Part shown: positions 1-6,888 of the stretch, one piece after another | How positions within the stretch are numbered: position 1 is the first letter of the stretch | How the letters are laid out: every line of letters starts with the position of its first letter | NCBI GenBank assembly: GCA_963842335.1 | Contig: CAWJGF010000004.1 | Coordinates: 264,179-328,178, forward strand | Source of the DNA: PALSA-600 sp963842335 | GTDB lineage: Bacteria; Actinomycetota; Thermoleophilia; Gaiellales; Gaiellaceae | DNA: 64,000 nt | Direction of reading: 5' to 3' | Position numbers and translations under genes: made by a program | Notes under the pieces: generated by a model | Told to the model about the DNA's origin: nothing | The model's input: only the letters and a program-made list of their open reading frames with translations | Database searches by the model: none

Positions 1-2
1 AT

Positions 3-440
3 CACGTCTTCGTCACCTATGTGTGGCGGGCGCCGGTCAACGGCAACGACGCGCCCACCGGAGGTTACGTCGACGAGTTCGACCGGACCGGCAAGCTGCT
101 TTCGCGCGTCGCGCGCAGCGGAAAGCTGAACGCCCCGTGGGGGCTCGCGATCGCACCGCACTCCTTCGGGGCCTTCGGCGGCGATCTCCTGGTCGGCAAT
201 TTCGGTGACGGCCATGTCAATGCCTATCGCCGGAAAGGGAATGGCTGGACCTTCGACGGAACGCTCAATGACCGTCATGGTCAGCCGTTGGTGGTGAACG
301 GTCTGTGGGGGCTCGCATTCGGGAACGGTGGCCTGGCTGGCCCGACGAGCACTCTGTTCTTCACCTCGGGGCCGCATGTGTGGCAGGGCGAGACCGAGAA
401 CGGCGTGCACGGGTTGCTCGGGTCGATCACGCCCGCCTGA
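3..440 (+). CDS. TIGR03118-family secreted protein, 3' part only
   Basis: The reading frame is open from the left edge of the window, so only the C-terminal part (about 145 residues) is seen; its true start lies outside. The segment contains 'GDLLVGNFGDG' and 'GLWGLAFGNGG', the blade-like repeats of the TIGR03118 family, secreted proteins predicted to fold as beta-propellers. It ends 'GLLGSITPA', as members of this family often do. No catalytic role is established for the family. The downstream gene starts 96 bp away on the same strand, with no obvious terminator between them. Confidence 0.75.
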   Translation, partial: HVFVTYVWRAPVNGNDAPTGGYVDEFDRTGKLLSRVARSGKLNAPWGLAIAPHSFGAFGGDLLVGNFGDGHVNAYRRKGNGWTFDGTLNDRHGQPLVVNGLWGLAFGNGGLAGPTSTLFFTSGPHVWQGETENGVHGLLGSITPA

Positions 441-536
441 GCCACTGCGCGCCCGAGCCGCTGGTTCGCTCCCCGCCGCGCCGGATCGCACGGATCGATA
501 CGGTTTCGACGCAGCGAGGAGGGGGATACGGGGGAG

Positions 537-1202
537 ATGGTTCGGGGGCATTGGCGCGACCCCAAGTTTTGGCGCTGGTTCTGGCACAACCGCATGCCCC
601 TGGGCGTGAAGCTGGTGCTCAGTGCGTTTGCGGCGGCTGCCTTTCTCGTCGGCGGCTTCCTGGTCGCCGATCACCTGCCGCGGGCTGCAAACGCGGCAGA
701 CGCCCTGACCTACGAGTCGACCTCGGAGCAGTTGGTGACGGTGCGGGACAATGGGAAGACGGTTGTCAGACGCGTGCCCGTGGTGCGCCGCGTCGTCCTC
801 CGCCCGCAGACGGCTTTCGAGACGCGCTACGACACACGCCTCGTCACGACCCCAGGAGGAGTCACGACCGTCCCGGTCAAGGTCGTTTCGTACGTCCCGG
901 TCATCCGGCGGCACGTCGTGACGGTGAATGGGAAGACGACCACCGTCACGCAGACACGCCTTGTCCCGACCACCAAGGTCGAAGTCAAGACGCAGACTCA
1001 GACGAACGTGGTGACGAACGAACGGACGATCGTAAACGAGAGCACCGTCACCGTCTCGACCACCCGCAACGTCACGATGCCGGTCACCGTGAACGAGACG
1101 CACACCGTGACGGTCGTCCAGACTCAGCCGGCGGTGACCGTGACGTTGCCGGTCACGATCACCAACATCCTGCCGGTCACCATCACCCTTCCCTTGCCCT
1201 AG
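537..1202 (+). CDS. Membrane-anchored Thr/Val-rich repeat protein, hypothetical
   Basis: 221 residues. The start is supported by a G-rich ribosome-binding stretch (gggggag) just before the ATG. Residues 1-22 are basic and aromatic; a transmembrane segment or signal anchor covers about residues 23-45. The rest is a low-complexity beta-prone stretch rich in Thr, Val and Arg, with short internal repeats such as 'VTLPVTITNILPVTI' at the C-terminus. It has no Cys and no recognisable enzyme motif. It converges on the sortase gene, 10 bp away. A stalk or surface-fibre role is an inference from composition and from the neighbouring sortase, although no LPXTG-type signal is present in it. Confidence 0.7.
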   Translation: MVRGHWRDPKFWRWFWHNRMPLGVKLVLSAFAAAAFLVGGFLVADHLPRAANAADALTYESTSEQLVTVRDNGKTVVRRVPVVRRVVLRPQTAFETRYDTRLVTTPGGVTTVPVKVVSYVPVIRRHVVTVNGKTTTVTQTRLVPTTKVEVKTQTQTNVVTNERTIVNESTVTVSTTRNVTMPVTVNETHTVTVVQTQPAVTVTLPVTITNILPVTITLPLP

Positions 1203-1212
1203 CTGGTCGTGC

Positions 1213-2016
1213 TCAGGCGCGTGGCGTCGGCGGCCGCAGCCACGTCTGGGTGCCGCGCGGCTTGAACGAGACGAGGCGCGCGTCGACGATGTAGCGATGC
1301 GTTGCGAAGAAACGCGGATGGCAGGCCTGCAGCCGGAGGATCTCGCGTCCCCGGTTCACGAGGACGCTGAGGTCGTTCGCGTTCACGATGTAGTGACGGA
1401 AGGCCCGGTAGGTGAACGTGCCGTACGGAAGCGTGAGCGTCATGAAGTCGCCGTTCCGGATGTCGTTGATATGGCTGAAGGGCGCGAGGTAGGTCGTGCG
1501 GTGCCCCGCGATGTAGATCAGGCGGCCCTCACCGGGTAGGCCGGTGGTCAGAAAGTGCCCCGGGCCTTTCTTCAGCGTCTCTTCGTCGGTGCCCTGGACG
1601 ACGATCATGCTCAGGCCGATGCGCCCGATCTGCAGCCGGCCGACCGCATCCCCGACCTGCAGTGAGCGCCGGTAGGTGCGCGCCTCCTTCGCGATTGCTG
1701 CCGCGGCGGCGGTCGAATTACGAACGTCGACCTTTACGCTCGGCCGGAACGACTGCACGCGCCGGTTGTACTGCGACGCCAGCCGCTCCTGCTTGAAGTG
1801 CGTGTAGAGCGCGGTGAACGGATCCTGCCAGCGCCAGACGACCACGGCCCAGGTCAGGGTCAGAAGGCTCGCCACGATGAGGAGCGTCCCGAGAACACGT
1901 GGAAGCGTCCGCGTCAAACGGTTTCTTGCGGTGTGCAGCGGCGCAGAGGCAGCGGAGTCCACGGGCGAATTGTAGGTCGCATCCTCCGACACACCCGCCC
2001 GCGCCTTGCTAGCCAC
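1213..2016 (-). CDS. Sortase (class D/E-like transpeptidase)
   Basis: 267 residues. Sortases cut an LPXTG-like signal and join the protein to the cell wall or to a pilus subunit outside the membrane. An N-terminal cytoplasmic stretch is followed by a transmembrane segment at about residues 41-62 and then the sortase beta-barrel. The catalytic triad is visible as His172 in 'AGHRTT', Cys232 in 'LQACHP' and Arg241 in 'ATHRYIV'. The order and the Cys-His-Pro context fit class D/E sortases of actinobacteria. The gene overlaps the upstream PHP phosphatase by 8 bp, so the two are probably co-transcribed. A candidate substrate with an LPFTG signal is encoded 1.3 kb away on the same strand. Confidence 0.9.
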   Translation of the reverse strand: MASKARAGVSEDATYNSPVDSAASAPLHTARNRLTRTLPRVLGTLLIVASLLTLTWAVVVWRWQDPFTALYTHFKQERLASQYNRRVQSFRPSVKVDVRNSTAAAAAIAKEARTYRRSLQVGDAVGRLQIGRIGLSMIVVQGTDEETLKKGPGHFLTTGLPGEGRLIYIAGHRTTYLAPFSHINDIRNGDFMTLTLPYGTFTYRAFRHYIVNANDLSVLVNRGREILRLQACHPRFFATHRYIVDARLVSFKPRGTQTWLRPPTPRA

Positions 2017-2758
2017 CCGCTCGCCGGAACAGGCCCCGTCGCTTCGCGGGCTCGGGCCGGGGCGGGAGCTTGCCCCGATCGACGATCGAGCGCGGCACGT
2101 CGATCGTCAACCAGCGCGCCAGTTCGGCATCGTCGAGCGCCTCCGCGGCCGCGGCCATGCCGACGGCCCGCACCGTCGGCGCGTGAGCGTCGCTCGCGAT
2201 GAGATGCGCGAGCCGCTGCTCGAGGAGACGGCGCGCGCAGCGCTGGGACGTCCGGCCGAGCCTGCCGTCGATCGCGGCGGCGGTCAGCTGGACAAGGGTG
2301 CCGGCGGCGACGATCGGCTCGAGCAGCTCGGGACGCGCTTGGACGTCGGGATTCCGTTCCGGATGCGCCAGGACAGGCATGAGTCCGCGCGCACGCAGTA
2401 GGAAGAGCTTCTCGCCGAGATCGAGTGGCCAGCCGACGTACGGCATCTCCACGAGGAGGTAACGCGGATTGCCGCCGAGGCCGAACCGTGACAGCTCCTC
2501 CGTGGGCCGGTCGAGCTCCTGCAGGTCGAGCTCGCCGCCGGGCAGCACCTGGATGATGTCGCCGACCGCCGCTTGCAACTCCGTCACGGCGCTCTCCATC
2601 GCTTCCGGCGTCGTCGGGTAGTCGTTCCGGACATGCGGCGTGGCGGCGATCACCCGGATTCCGTCGGCGGCCGCCGCCTCACAGATGGCGATCGCTTCCG
2701 ACAGCGACTCGGCGCCGTCGTCGATTCCAGGCAGCACATGGGAGTGCAGGTCGATCAA
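2009..2758 (-). CDS. CpsB/CapC-type PHP-domain tyrosine phosphatase
   Basis: 249 residues, the usual length for this family. Proteins of this type (CpsB, YwqE) dephosphorylate bacterial tyrosine kinases of the Wzc/CpsD class and so control exopolysaccharide chain length. The metal-binding PHP motifs are visible: 'DLHSHVLPGIDDG' at the N-terminus, 'ATPHV' near residue 40, 'LAHPERN' near residue 150 and 'ASDAHAP' near residue 190. The likely partner kinase is the Wzz/BY-kinase at 32233-33807, about 30 kb away. The C-terminus is an Arg/Pro-rich tail not needed for catalysis. The gene lies in an apparent operon with the sortase. Confidence 0.88.
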   Translation of the reverse strand: MIDLHSHVLPGIDDGAESLSEAIAICEAAAADGIRVIAATPHVRNDYPTTPEAMESAVTELQAAVGDIIQVLPGGELDLQELDRPTEELSRFGLGGNPRYLLVEMPYVGWPLDLGEKLFLLRARGLMPVLAHPERNPDVQARPELLEPIVAAGTLVQLTAAAIDGRLGRTSQRCARRLLEQRLAHLIASDAHAPTVRAVGMAAAAEALDDAELARWLTIDVPRSIVDRGKLPPRPEPAKRRGLFRRAGG

Positions 2759-2792
2759 GGCTGCGAGCCTAGATGCGATGGATCGGGTTTGC

Positions 2793-2951
2793 TCAGGAGC
2801 GGTAGAGCGACGAGCTTGCGTCGCTCACACCAGTGCCGCTCTCGTACGCGGAGCTCTCTGCTCTGGCGGCATTTGCCACCACGGCAGCGATCGACATCAC
2901 GCCGAGTGAGATCAGCGCGAGGACGACGACGGCCATGATCAGCACGAGCAT
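2793..2951 (-). CDS. Small single-pass membrane protein, hypothetical
   Basis: 52 residues from the ATG at 2951. The sequence begins 'MLVLIMAVVVLALISLGVM', a clear transmembrane segment, followed by a short polar Ser/Ala-rich tail. A ribosome-binding-like aggaga lies about 33 bp upstream and is better placed for a six-codon reading frame whose stop overlaps this start (TGATG), so translational coupling or a different start is possible. The frame stays open about 15 codons upstream, but without an ATG. It sits 34 bp upstream of the PHP phosphatase gene on the same strand. No family is recognised. Confidence 0.4.
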   Translation of the reverse strand: MLVLIMAVVVLALISLGVMSIAAVVANAARAESSAYESGTGVSDASSSLYRS

Positions 2952-3064
2952 CACAGACCTCGATTCGGCATCGGTCGCCGTTCTCCTGAGGACTTACCCT
3001 CGAACGGGTGAGCGCACGATTTGCTCGCAGGCTCCCTCCTTTGGGGGTTTCACAGTCCGCTCAG

Positions 3065-3226
3065 ATGAGTATCTTGGGGCTCATGATCTCACGGCTCGCC
3101 GCATTCTCGCCCCATCCTCACGTCCGTCGTGACGCGCGCCGCCTGCCGTTCCTGATCCTGTATCGCGTCGCGCTCGTCACCGCTTGCGCAGCGGTGCTCG
3201 GCTTCGCGATCGCACAGCTGTCCTAG
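3065..3226 (+). CDS. Small membrane protein, hypothetical
   Basis: 53 residues from the ATG at 3065; a longer form starting at 3008 is possible but less natural. The C-terminal half ('FLILYRVALVTACAAVLGF') forms one transmembrane helix, and the N-terminal half is basic. No known family is recognised. A palindrome at 2996-3009 that resembles those upstream of two hydrolase genes lies about 55 bp before this start. The gene ends just before a strong bidirectional hairpin. Moderate to low confidence that it is expressed. Confidence 0.35.
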   Translation: MSILGLMISRLAAFSPHPHVRRDARRLPFLILYRVALVTACAAVLGFAIAQLS

Positions 3227-3279
3227 CCGGACCTTCCCTGCATCGCGACGGCTCGCGTCTGCGGTCCTGTCCTTCTATG

Positions 3280-3318
3280 ACGAAGGGCCGCCCGCGTGGT
3301 ACGCGGCCGGCCCTTCGT
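3280..3318. terminator. Strong bidirectional hairpin terminator
   Basis: An 11-bp perfect outer stem (acgaagggccg / cggcccttcgt) continues, after one mismatch, into a second 5-bp stem (ccgcg / cgcgg) with a short loop. It lies between the small membrane gene and the 3' end of the LPFTG gene, so it can end transcription from both sides. There is no T-tract, as is common in high-GC actinobacteria. Confidence 0.75.
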
Positions 3319-3339
3319 TCGAGAACGTGGTTCTGTCGG

Positions 3340-3867
3340 CTAGAACGAGCGCGGGGCGCGTGAGCCGATCCGGCGCAGGATGAGCCCGGCACCGAGGAAG
3401 ACCATCGACAGCAGCACCGTCGCCAGCAGCGAGAGGCCGGTGAACGGAAGGGTGCTCTGCGTCTTCGTCACGGCGAGCACCGTCGGGGCGGTCGCGGCGG
3501 GCTTGGCAGCCTTCGGCTTGGTCTTGACGACCTTCGCCGGCTTCACGACAGCCGTTCCGTACTCGTCGGACGCCGCCGTGGTGCGGTGGACGACGGGCTT
3601 CTGCGAGACCGTGATGTGCGCGACCGCGGAAACCGTCTGCTGCGCGCCCTGGGCGGCGATACCGACTCCGCCGAAGGATGCGAACGTGCCGAGCATGAAG
3701 ACCGCGAGGGCCGTCAGGTACAGGCGGTGCGAGGCGCGGGCATAGCGAACACGCGGTGCGCTCTGCCGGACACGCTCACTGATTGCCTCTTCGAGGCCTG
3801 CGGAGGGCTCGAATGAGGTGCGCAACTCGCGCTCCAGCGGCTCCTCTCGCTTCCAGAACTTCGACAT
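3340..3867 (-). CDS. Sortase-anchored surface protein with LPFTG signal
   Basis: 175 residues. The start is supported by 'gagagg' eight bases before the ATG. Residues 1-48 are charged and would be cytoplasmic; a hydrophobic segment at about 49-70 acts as signal anchor or signal peptide. Residues 73-138 are a Lys/Ala/Pro/Val linker. The C-terminus has a complete cell-wall sorting signal: LPFTG at 140-144, a hydrophobic helix at 145-164 and a basic tail with 'RR'. It is the only such signal noticed in the window and probably a substrate of the sortase at 1213-2016. The long cytoplasmic-type N-terminus is unusual for a wall-anchored protein. Confidence 0.85.
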   Translation of the reverse strand: MSKFWKREEPLERELRTSFEPSAGLEEAISERVRQSAPRVRYARASHRLYLTALAVFMLGTFASFGGVGIAAQGAQQTVSAVAHITVSQKPVVHRTTAASDEYGTAVVKPAKVVKTKPKAAKPAATAPTVLAVTKTQSTLPFTGLSLLATVLLSMVFLGAGLILRRIGSRAPRSF

Positions 3868-3995
3868 CTTGGTTCCTCTCTCCCAGGTGGCCTAGTGACC
3901 GCAATTGAGACCGAAAATGTGCTTGCACACCTACTTACCGGCCCGGCGGGTCATTTCTTACAGCGAGTTGCCAGAGGAACCGGGTTGCCAGAAAT

Positions 3996-5381
3996 TCAGT
4001 GCAGCCGCAGCGCGGCCGCAGGGTGCTTCGCAGCCCAGGTCTTCCAGGCGATGTGGTGCGAGCGCAACCAGGGAGCAAAGGCCTTGCGGGTGCCGAATCG
4101 CTTTGCATCCCAGAGGATCCCGGTCTGCTCCGCAGGCTTGCCCGTGGCCGGAGCCGTCGAGGTCGTGCCGGCGTTCATCAGGATCAAGGCAGTGGTGGGG
4201 GCGAGGGTGACTGTCTGCACGACCGCTCCGCCCGGGATCCGGTAGGGCCGCCCGAGGTCGAACGTCTGCGGATGGCTCGCGCTCGGATCGACGAGCACTG
4301 TTCCGCCGGAGTAGTCGCGGCGCCAACCCGCACCGACGCGATAGCGCGCGGCAACCGGGCGGCCGACATCCGCGGTCCATGCTCCCTGCCAGGGGTCGAC
4401 GGAGCTCTGGGGATTGAAGAAATACGCTCCGCTCCGACCGTTCCAGCCGAGAAGAAAGCTGGCTCGCCCGTAGCGCATCAACCGCGTGTCGCTGGCGTCG
4501 CCGTACTGCAGCCCGAAGAACGAGCTGCCCGCATTCTGTGCGATGTCGATCAGCTTCTGCCAGTAATCCCAGTGCCCTGTCCACGACGGTGCGTCTGCGG
4601 TGTACAGCTCGTGATGATCATTGGGATTCTGCTGCCAGGACTCGGACATCAGGGCGTCCGTGGAGGGCGCGATCCGCTGCCACCACGACGTGTTGTCCGG
4701 GTAGGGCTTGTAGGCATTGACGGCGACGAAGAGGCCCTGAGGCCGAAGGACTGCGGCGACCTGCTTGACGAATGACGCCATCGCGTCGCCCCACGCCGCG
4801 TCCGTCCGGTAGCGCGCCGGGAACCGGCCTCCCGTCCACCCCGAGACGTCGCCGAGCACGTTGTCGATGAAGACACCGGAGAAATCGTTCGCCTTCACGA
4901 ACGCGGAGACATTTGCGATCCAGCGGTTCTGGAATGACGCTGAGCCGACGTTGCCGAGGTAGTTGCCGGGATACGAGCCGGTCAGCGGGTTGCCACTTGC
5001 ATCACGCAGGACCCACGGGTCGCTTGGGTATGCCTTGTCGTGTGCGACGGCCTCGGCGTAGGTCACACCCGTCTCACACTGGCCGACGTTGGCGGCGCAG
5101 AACGCCTCCGAGTTGAGATCCATGCTCGACTTGTAGGCGAGGACTGTCGTGTTCGAGTTCGTGGCGCGGATCTGCGCTGCGAGCCGAGCGTTGAACGGGC
5201 TGACGATGACATACGCGGAGTGGGAGAAGTGCGCGGCTCCGATCGAGGCGGTGTCGCCGAGCCTGATCATCCCGACGCCGTGGGCTACGGTCGCGACCTG
5301 GCTCTCGGCCCGGATCGCCCCGGCGAGCGCGAGGGCGAGGGCGAGGGCGACTCCGATCCCGATTGCGGCCACACGTTGCAT
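3996..5381 (-). CDS. Secreted GHL15/GH114-like putative glycoside hydrolase A, with C-terminal Trp/His module
   Basis: 461 residues. A signal peptide covers about residues 1-26. Residues 35-405 resemble the putative glycosyl hydrolase family GHL15 and the GH114 TIM-barrels that cut extracellular polysaccharides. Candidate acidic residues shared by all three paralogues here are Asp173 in 'GVFIDNV' and Glu247 in 'SESWQQNPND'; 'AVNAY' at about 220-224 is also shared. Unlike the two paralogues, this copy has a C-terminal extension (about 425-461) with regularly spaced aromatic residues ('WLRSHH', 'WKTWAAKHP'), possibly a wall- or carbohydrate-binding module. It is the most distal of three tandem paralogues. 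The substrate is unknown; the adjacent EPS locus suggests the cell's own polymer. Confidence 0.75.
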   Translation of the reverse strand: MQRVAAIGIGVALALALALAGAIRAESQVATVAHGVGMIRLGDTASIGAAHFSHSAYVIVSPFNARLAAQIRATNSNTTVLAYKSSMDLNSEAFCAANVGQCETGVTYAEAVAHDKAYPSDPWVLRDASGNPLTGSYPGNYLGNVGSASFQNRWIANVSAFVKANDFSGVFIDNVLGDVSGWTGGRFPARYRTDAAWGDAMASFVKQVAAVLRPQGLFVAVNAYKPYPDNTSWWQRIAPSTDALMSESWQQNPNDHHELYTADAPSWTGHWDYWQKLIDIAQNAGSSFFGLQYGDASDTRLMRYGRASFLLGWNGRSGAYFFNPQSSVDPWQGAWTADVGRPVAARYRVGAGWRRDYSGGTVLVDPSASHPQTFDLGRPYRIPGGAVVQTVTLAPTTALILMNAGTTSTAPATGKPAEQTGILWDAKRFGTRKAFAPWLRSHHIAWKTWAAKHPAAALRLH

Positions 5382-5415
5382 CCTGTGTGTCTCGGCGGGT
5401 CACCGATGTCTCTTA

Positions 5416-5431
5416 TCCCCCGTTCGAGGGA
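5416..5431 (-). promoter_or_regulatory. G/C-rich palindrome upstream of hydrolase A
   Basis: On the minus strand this reads TCCCTCGAACGGGGGA, 35-50 bp upstream of the start at 5381. The same pattern recurs upstream of hydrolase C (9177-9192, TCCCCCTAACGGGGGA) and on the plus strand before the small membrane gene (2996-3011, ACCCTCGAACGGGTGA). Shared position and sequence suggest a regulator site or a short 5' RNA hairpin; this is an inference. Confidence 0.4.
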
Positions 5432-5458
5432 CTCCCCACGCTCGCCCAGAGGGTCGAG

Positions 5459-6790
5459 CTAGCGGTTGAAGATCGCTGCGGTTGTCGGTGCGAGCGAGAT
5501 CGACGAGCCCACTGGACCGCCCGAGAGGGACCTGAGGCCGTCTGGAAGGCTCACGGTGGCCGGCGAGAGGCTCGGGTTGACGACGACGTAGCCGCGCGTG
5601 TACGTCCGAACGTAGGCCTGCCCGACCTGCCGCATCGCACCGGTTGGAATCCCGACCGACGTCGTCCACGCAGTGTTCCACGGGTCCGATCCATCGTTCG
5701 GGTTGTAGATGAACGCGCCGCCCTTGCCGTTCCAGACGAGCAGGAAGCTCGCTCGCCCATAGGTCATCCTCGCGGTGTCCACGCCGCTGCCGTAGCTGAG
5801 CGCTAAGGCATCGCGGCCGTTTCGCTGGGCAACCGTGATCGCGTTCAGCTTGCCGCGCCAGTTCCCGAGCCACGATGTGGCCGGGTCGTCGAAGTACAGC
5901 TGCGATGCGTCGTTTGGATTCTGTTCGAAGTACTCGACCATCAGCGCACTCACATTCGGGGCGAGTCGCGCCCACCACCGGTCATTGCCGCTGCCGTTGT
6001 CCGGGCCGCCGCAATACGCGTTCACCGCGACGTAGAGCCCCTTCTGCCGGAGTTCGCTGCCGACGCGGGCGATGAATGAGGCTTGTGCGTTCGCCCAGGA
6101 CGCGTCGGTGGGGTACTTCGCCGGGACACGACCGTTCGTCAGCCCCATCGCCGAGCACGCCACGTTGTCGATGAACACGCCACTGAGGTGGTGCGAGAGC
6201 AGATAGCGCGACACGTTCGTCGTCCAGCGCTTCTGGAACGCGGGTGACCCGACGTCGCCGAGCCAATCGTCGGCACCGATCTGCAGCACGTTCCCGCTCG
6301 CGTCCTTCAGGAGCCACCCTCGCAGCGCTGCCTCCTTGCGGCTCACCCCGCTCACGCCCTGGCCCGGGTCGGAGTTCTGCGATTCGGTGACGTCCGCGGC
6401 TCCCTTGTAGACCAGTGACCTCACCGACCTCACCGCGGCGGCGCGGAAGTCTCCGGAGCCGACGATCAAGTAGTCGTAGCGGCTGTAACCGCCTGCGAGC
6501 CGATACGAATCGCCGAGCCGCATGACCCCGATCGCAGCGTGCGCTTGCGGCTTGGCGGCTGACCGACGGGTTCCCGAACCGGACTGCGACACGTCGGTGC
6601 GCGCCGCGGCGGGCGGGGCGGCAGCGAGTCCTGAGAGCGCGGCCGCGGCCAATACCGCGACGATCGCCGGTCGAGCCCGGCCGCCAGGGACGGCGGCGCG
6701 CGACTCGAGGTTGGTGCGTGGACTGTCCCCCCGGGTGACCGTCAAGCAAGCGGACCGTAGCAAGCTTCGTCGGACGCCATCCACCCCCAA
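5459..6790 (-). CDS. Secreted GHL15/GH114-like putative glycoside hydrolase B
   Basis: 443 residues from a TTG; a GTG two codons later is equally possible and no clear ribosome-binding site decides. The N-terminus is long and basic before a hydrophobic Ala-rich secretion signal ending near 'PPAAARTD' (about residue 65). The catalytic-like domain follows and matches the paralogues: 'GVFIDNV', 'AVNAYCGGPDNGS', 'MVEYFEQNPND', 'YGRASFLLVWNG'. It ends right after the barrel-associated beta domain ('LAPTTAAIFNR') and has no extra modules. A hairpin (6827-6860) separates it from paralogue C. Function is inferred from the family only. Confidence 0.75.
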   Translation of the reverse strand: MGVDGVRRSLLRSACLTVTRGDSPRTNLESRAAVPGGRARPAIVAVLAAAALSGLAAAPPAAARTDVSQSGSGTRRSAAKPQAHAAIGVMRLGDSYRLAGGYSRYDYLIVGSGDFRAAAVRSVRSLVYKGAADVTESQNSDPGQGVSGVSRKEAALRGWLLKDASGNVLQIGADDWLGDVGSPAFQKRWTTNVSRYLLSHHLSGVFIDNVACSAMGLTNGRVPAKYPTDASWANAQASFIARVGSELRQKGLYVAVNAYCGGPDNGSGNDRWWARLAPNVSALMVEYFEQNPNDASQLYFDDPATSWLGNWRGKLNAITVAQRNGRDALALSYGSGVDTARMTYGRASFLLVWNGKGGAFIYNPNDGSDPWNTAWTTSVGIPTGAMRQVGQAYVRTYTRGYVVVNPSLSPATVSLPDGLRSLSGGPVGSSISLAPTTAAIFNR

Positions 6791-6826
6791 CGCTGCCGCC
6801 GTCTCAGAGTGAAGGCCTCGGAGAGA

Positions 6827-6860
6827 CGGCCCCCGACAGCGCTTTCGCTGTCGGGGGCCG
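6827..6860. terminator. 15-bp perfect hairpin terminator
   Basis: Perfect inverted repeat with a 15-bp stem (cggcccccgacagcg / cgctgtcgggggccg) and a 4-base loop. It lies 29 bp beyond the stop codon of hydrolase C on the minus strand and just before the start of hydrolase B, so it probably ends the hydrolase C transcript. No T-tract follows. Confidence 0.8.
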
Positions 6861-6888
6861 CAGTCGTGCTGCTACTTGGTGATGATCG

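Noticed and set aside
500..545. The string ggtttcgacg near 511 recalls the 5' end of tmRNA.
   Set aside because: No matching acceptor stem, tag reading frame or tRNA-like 3' end follows; it is part of the short spacer before the gene at 537.
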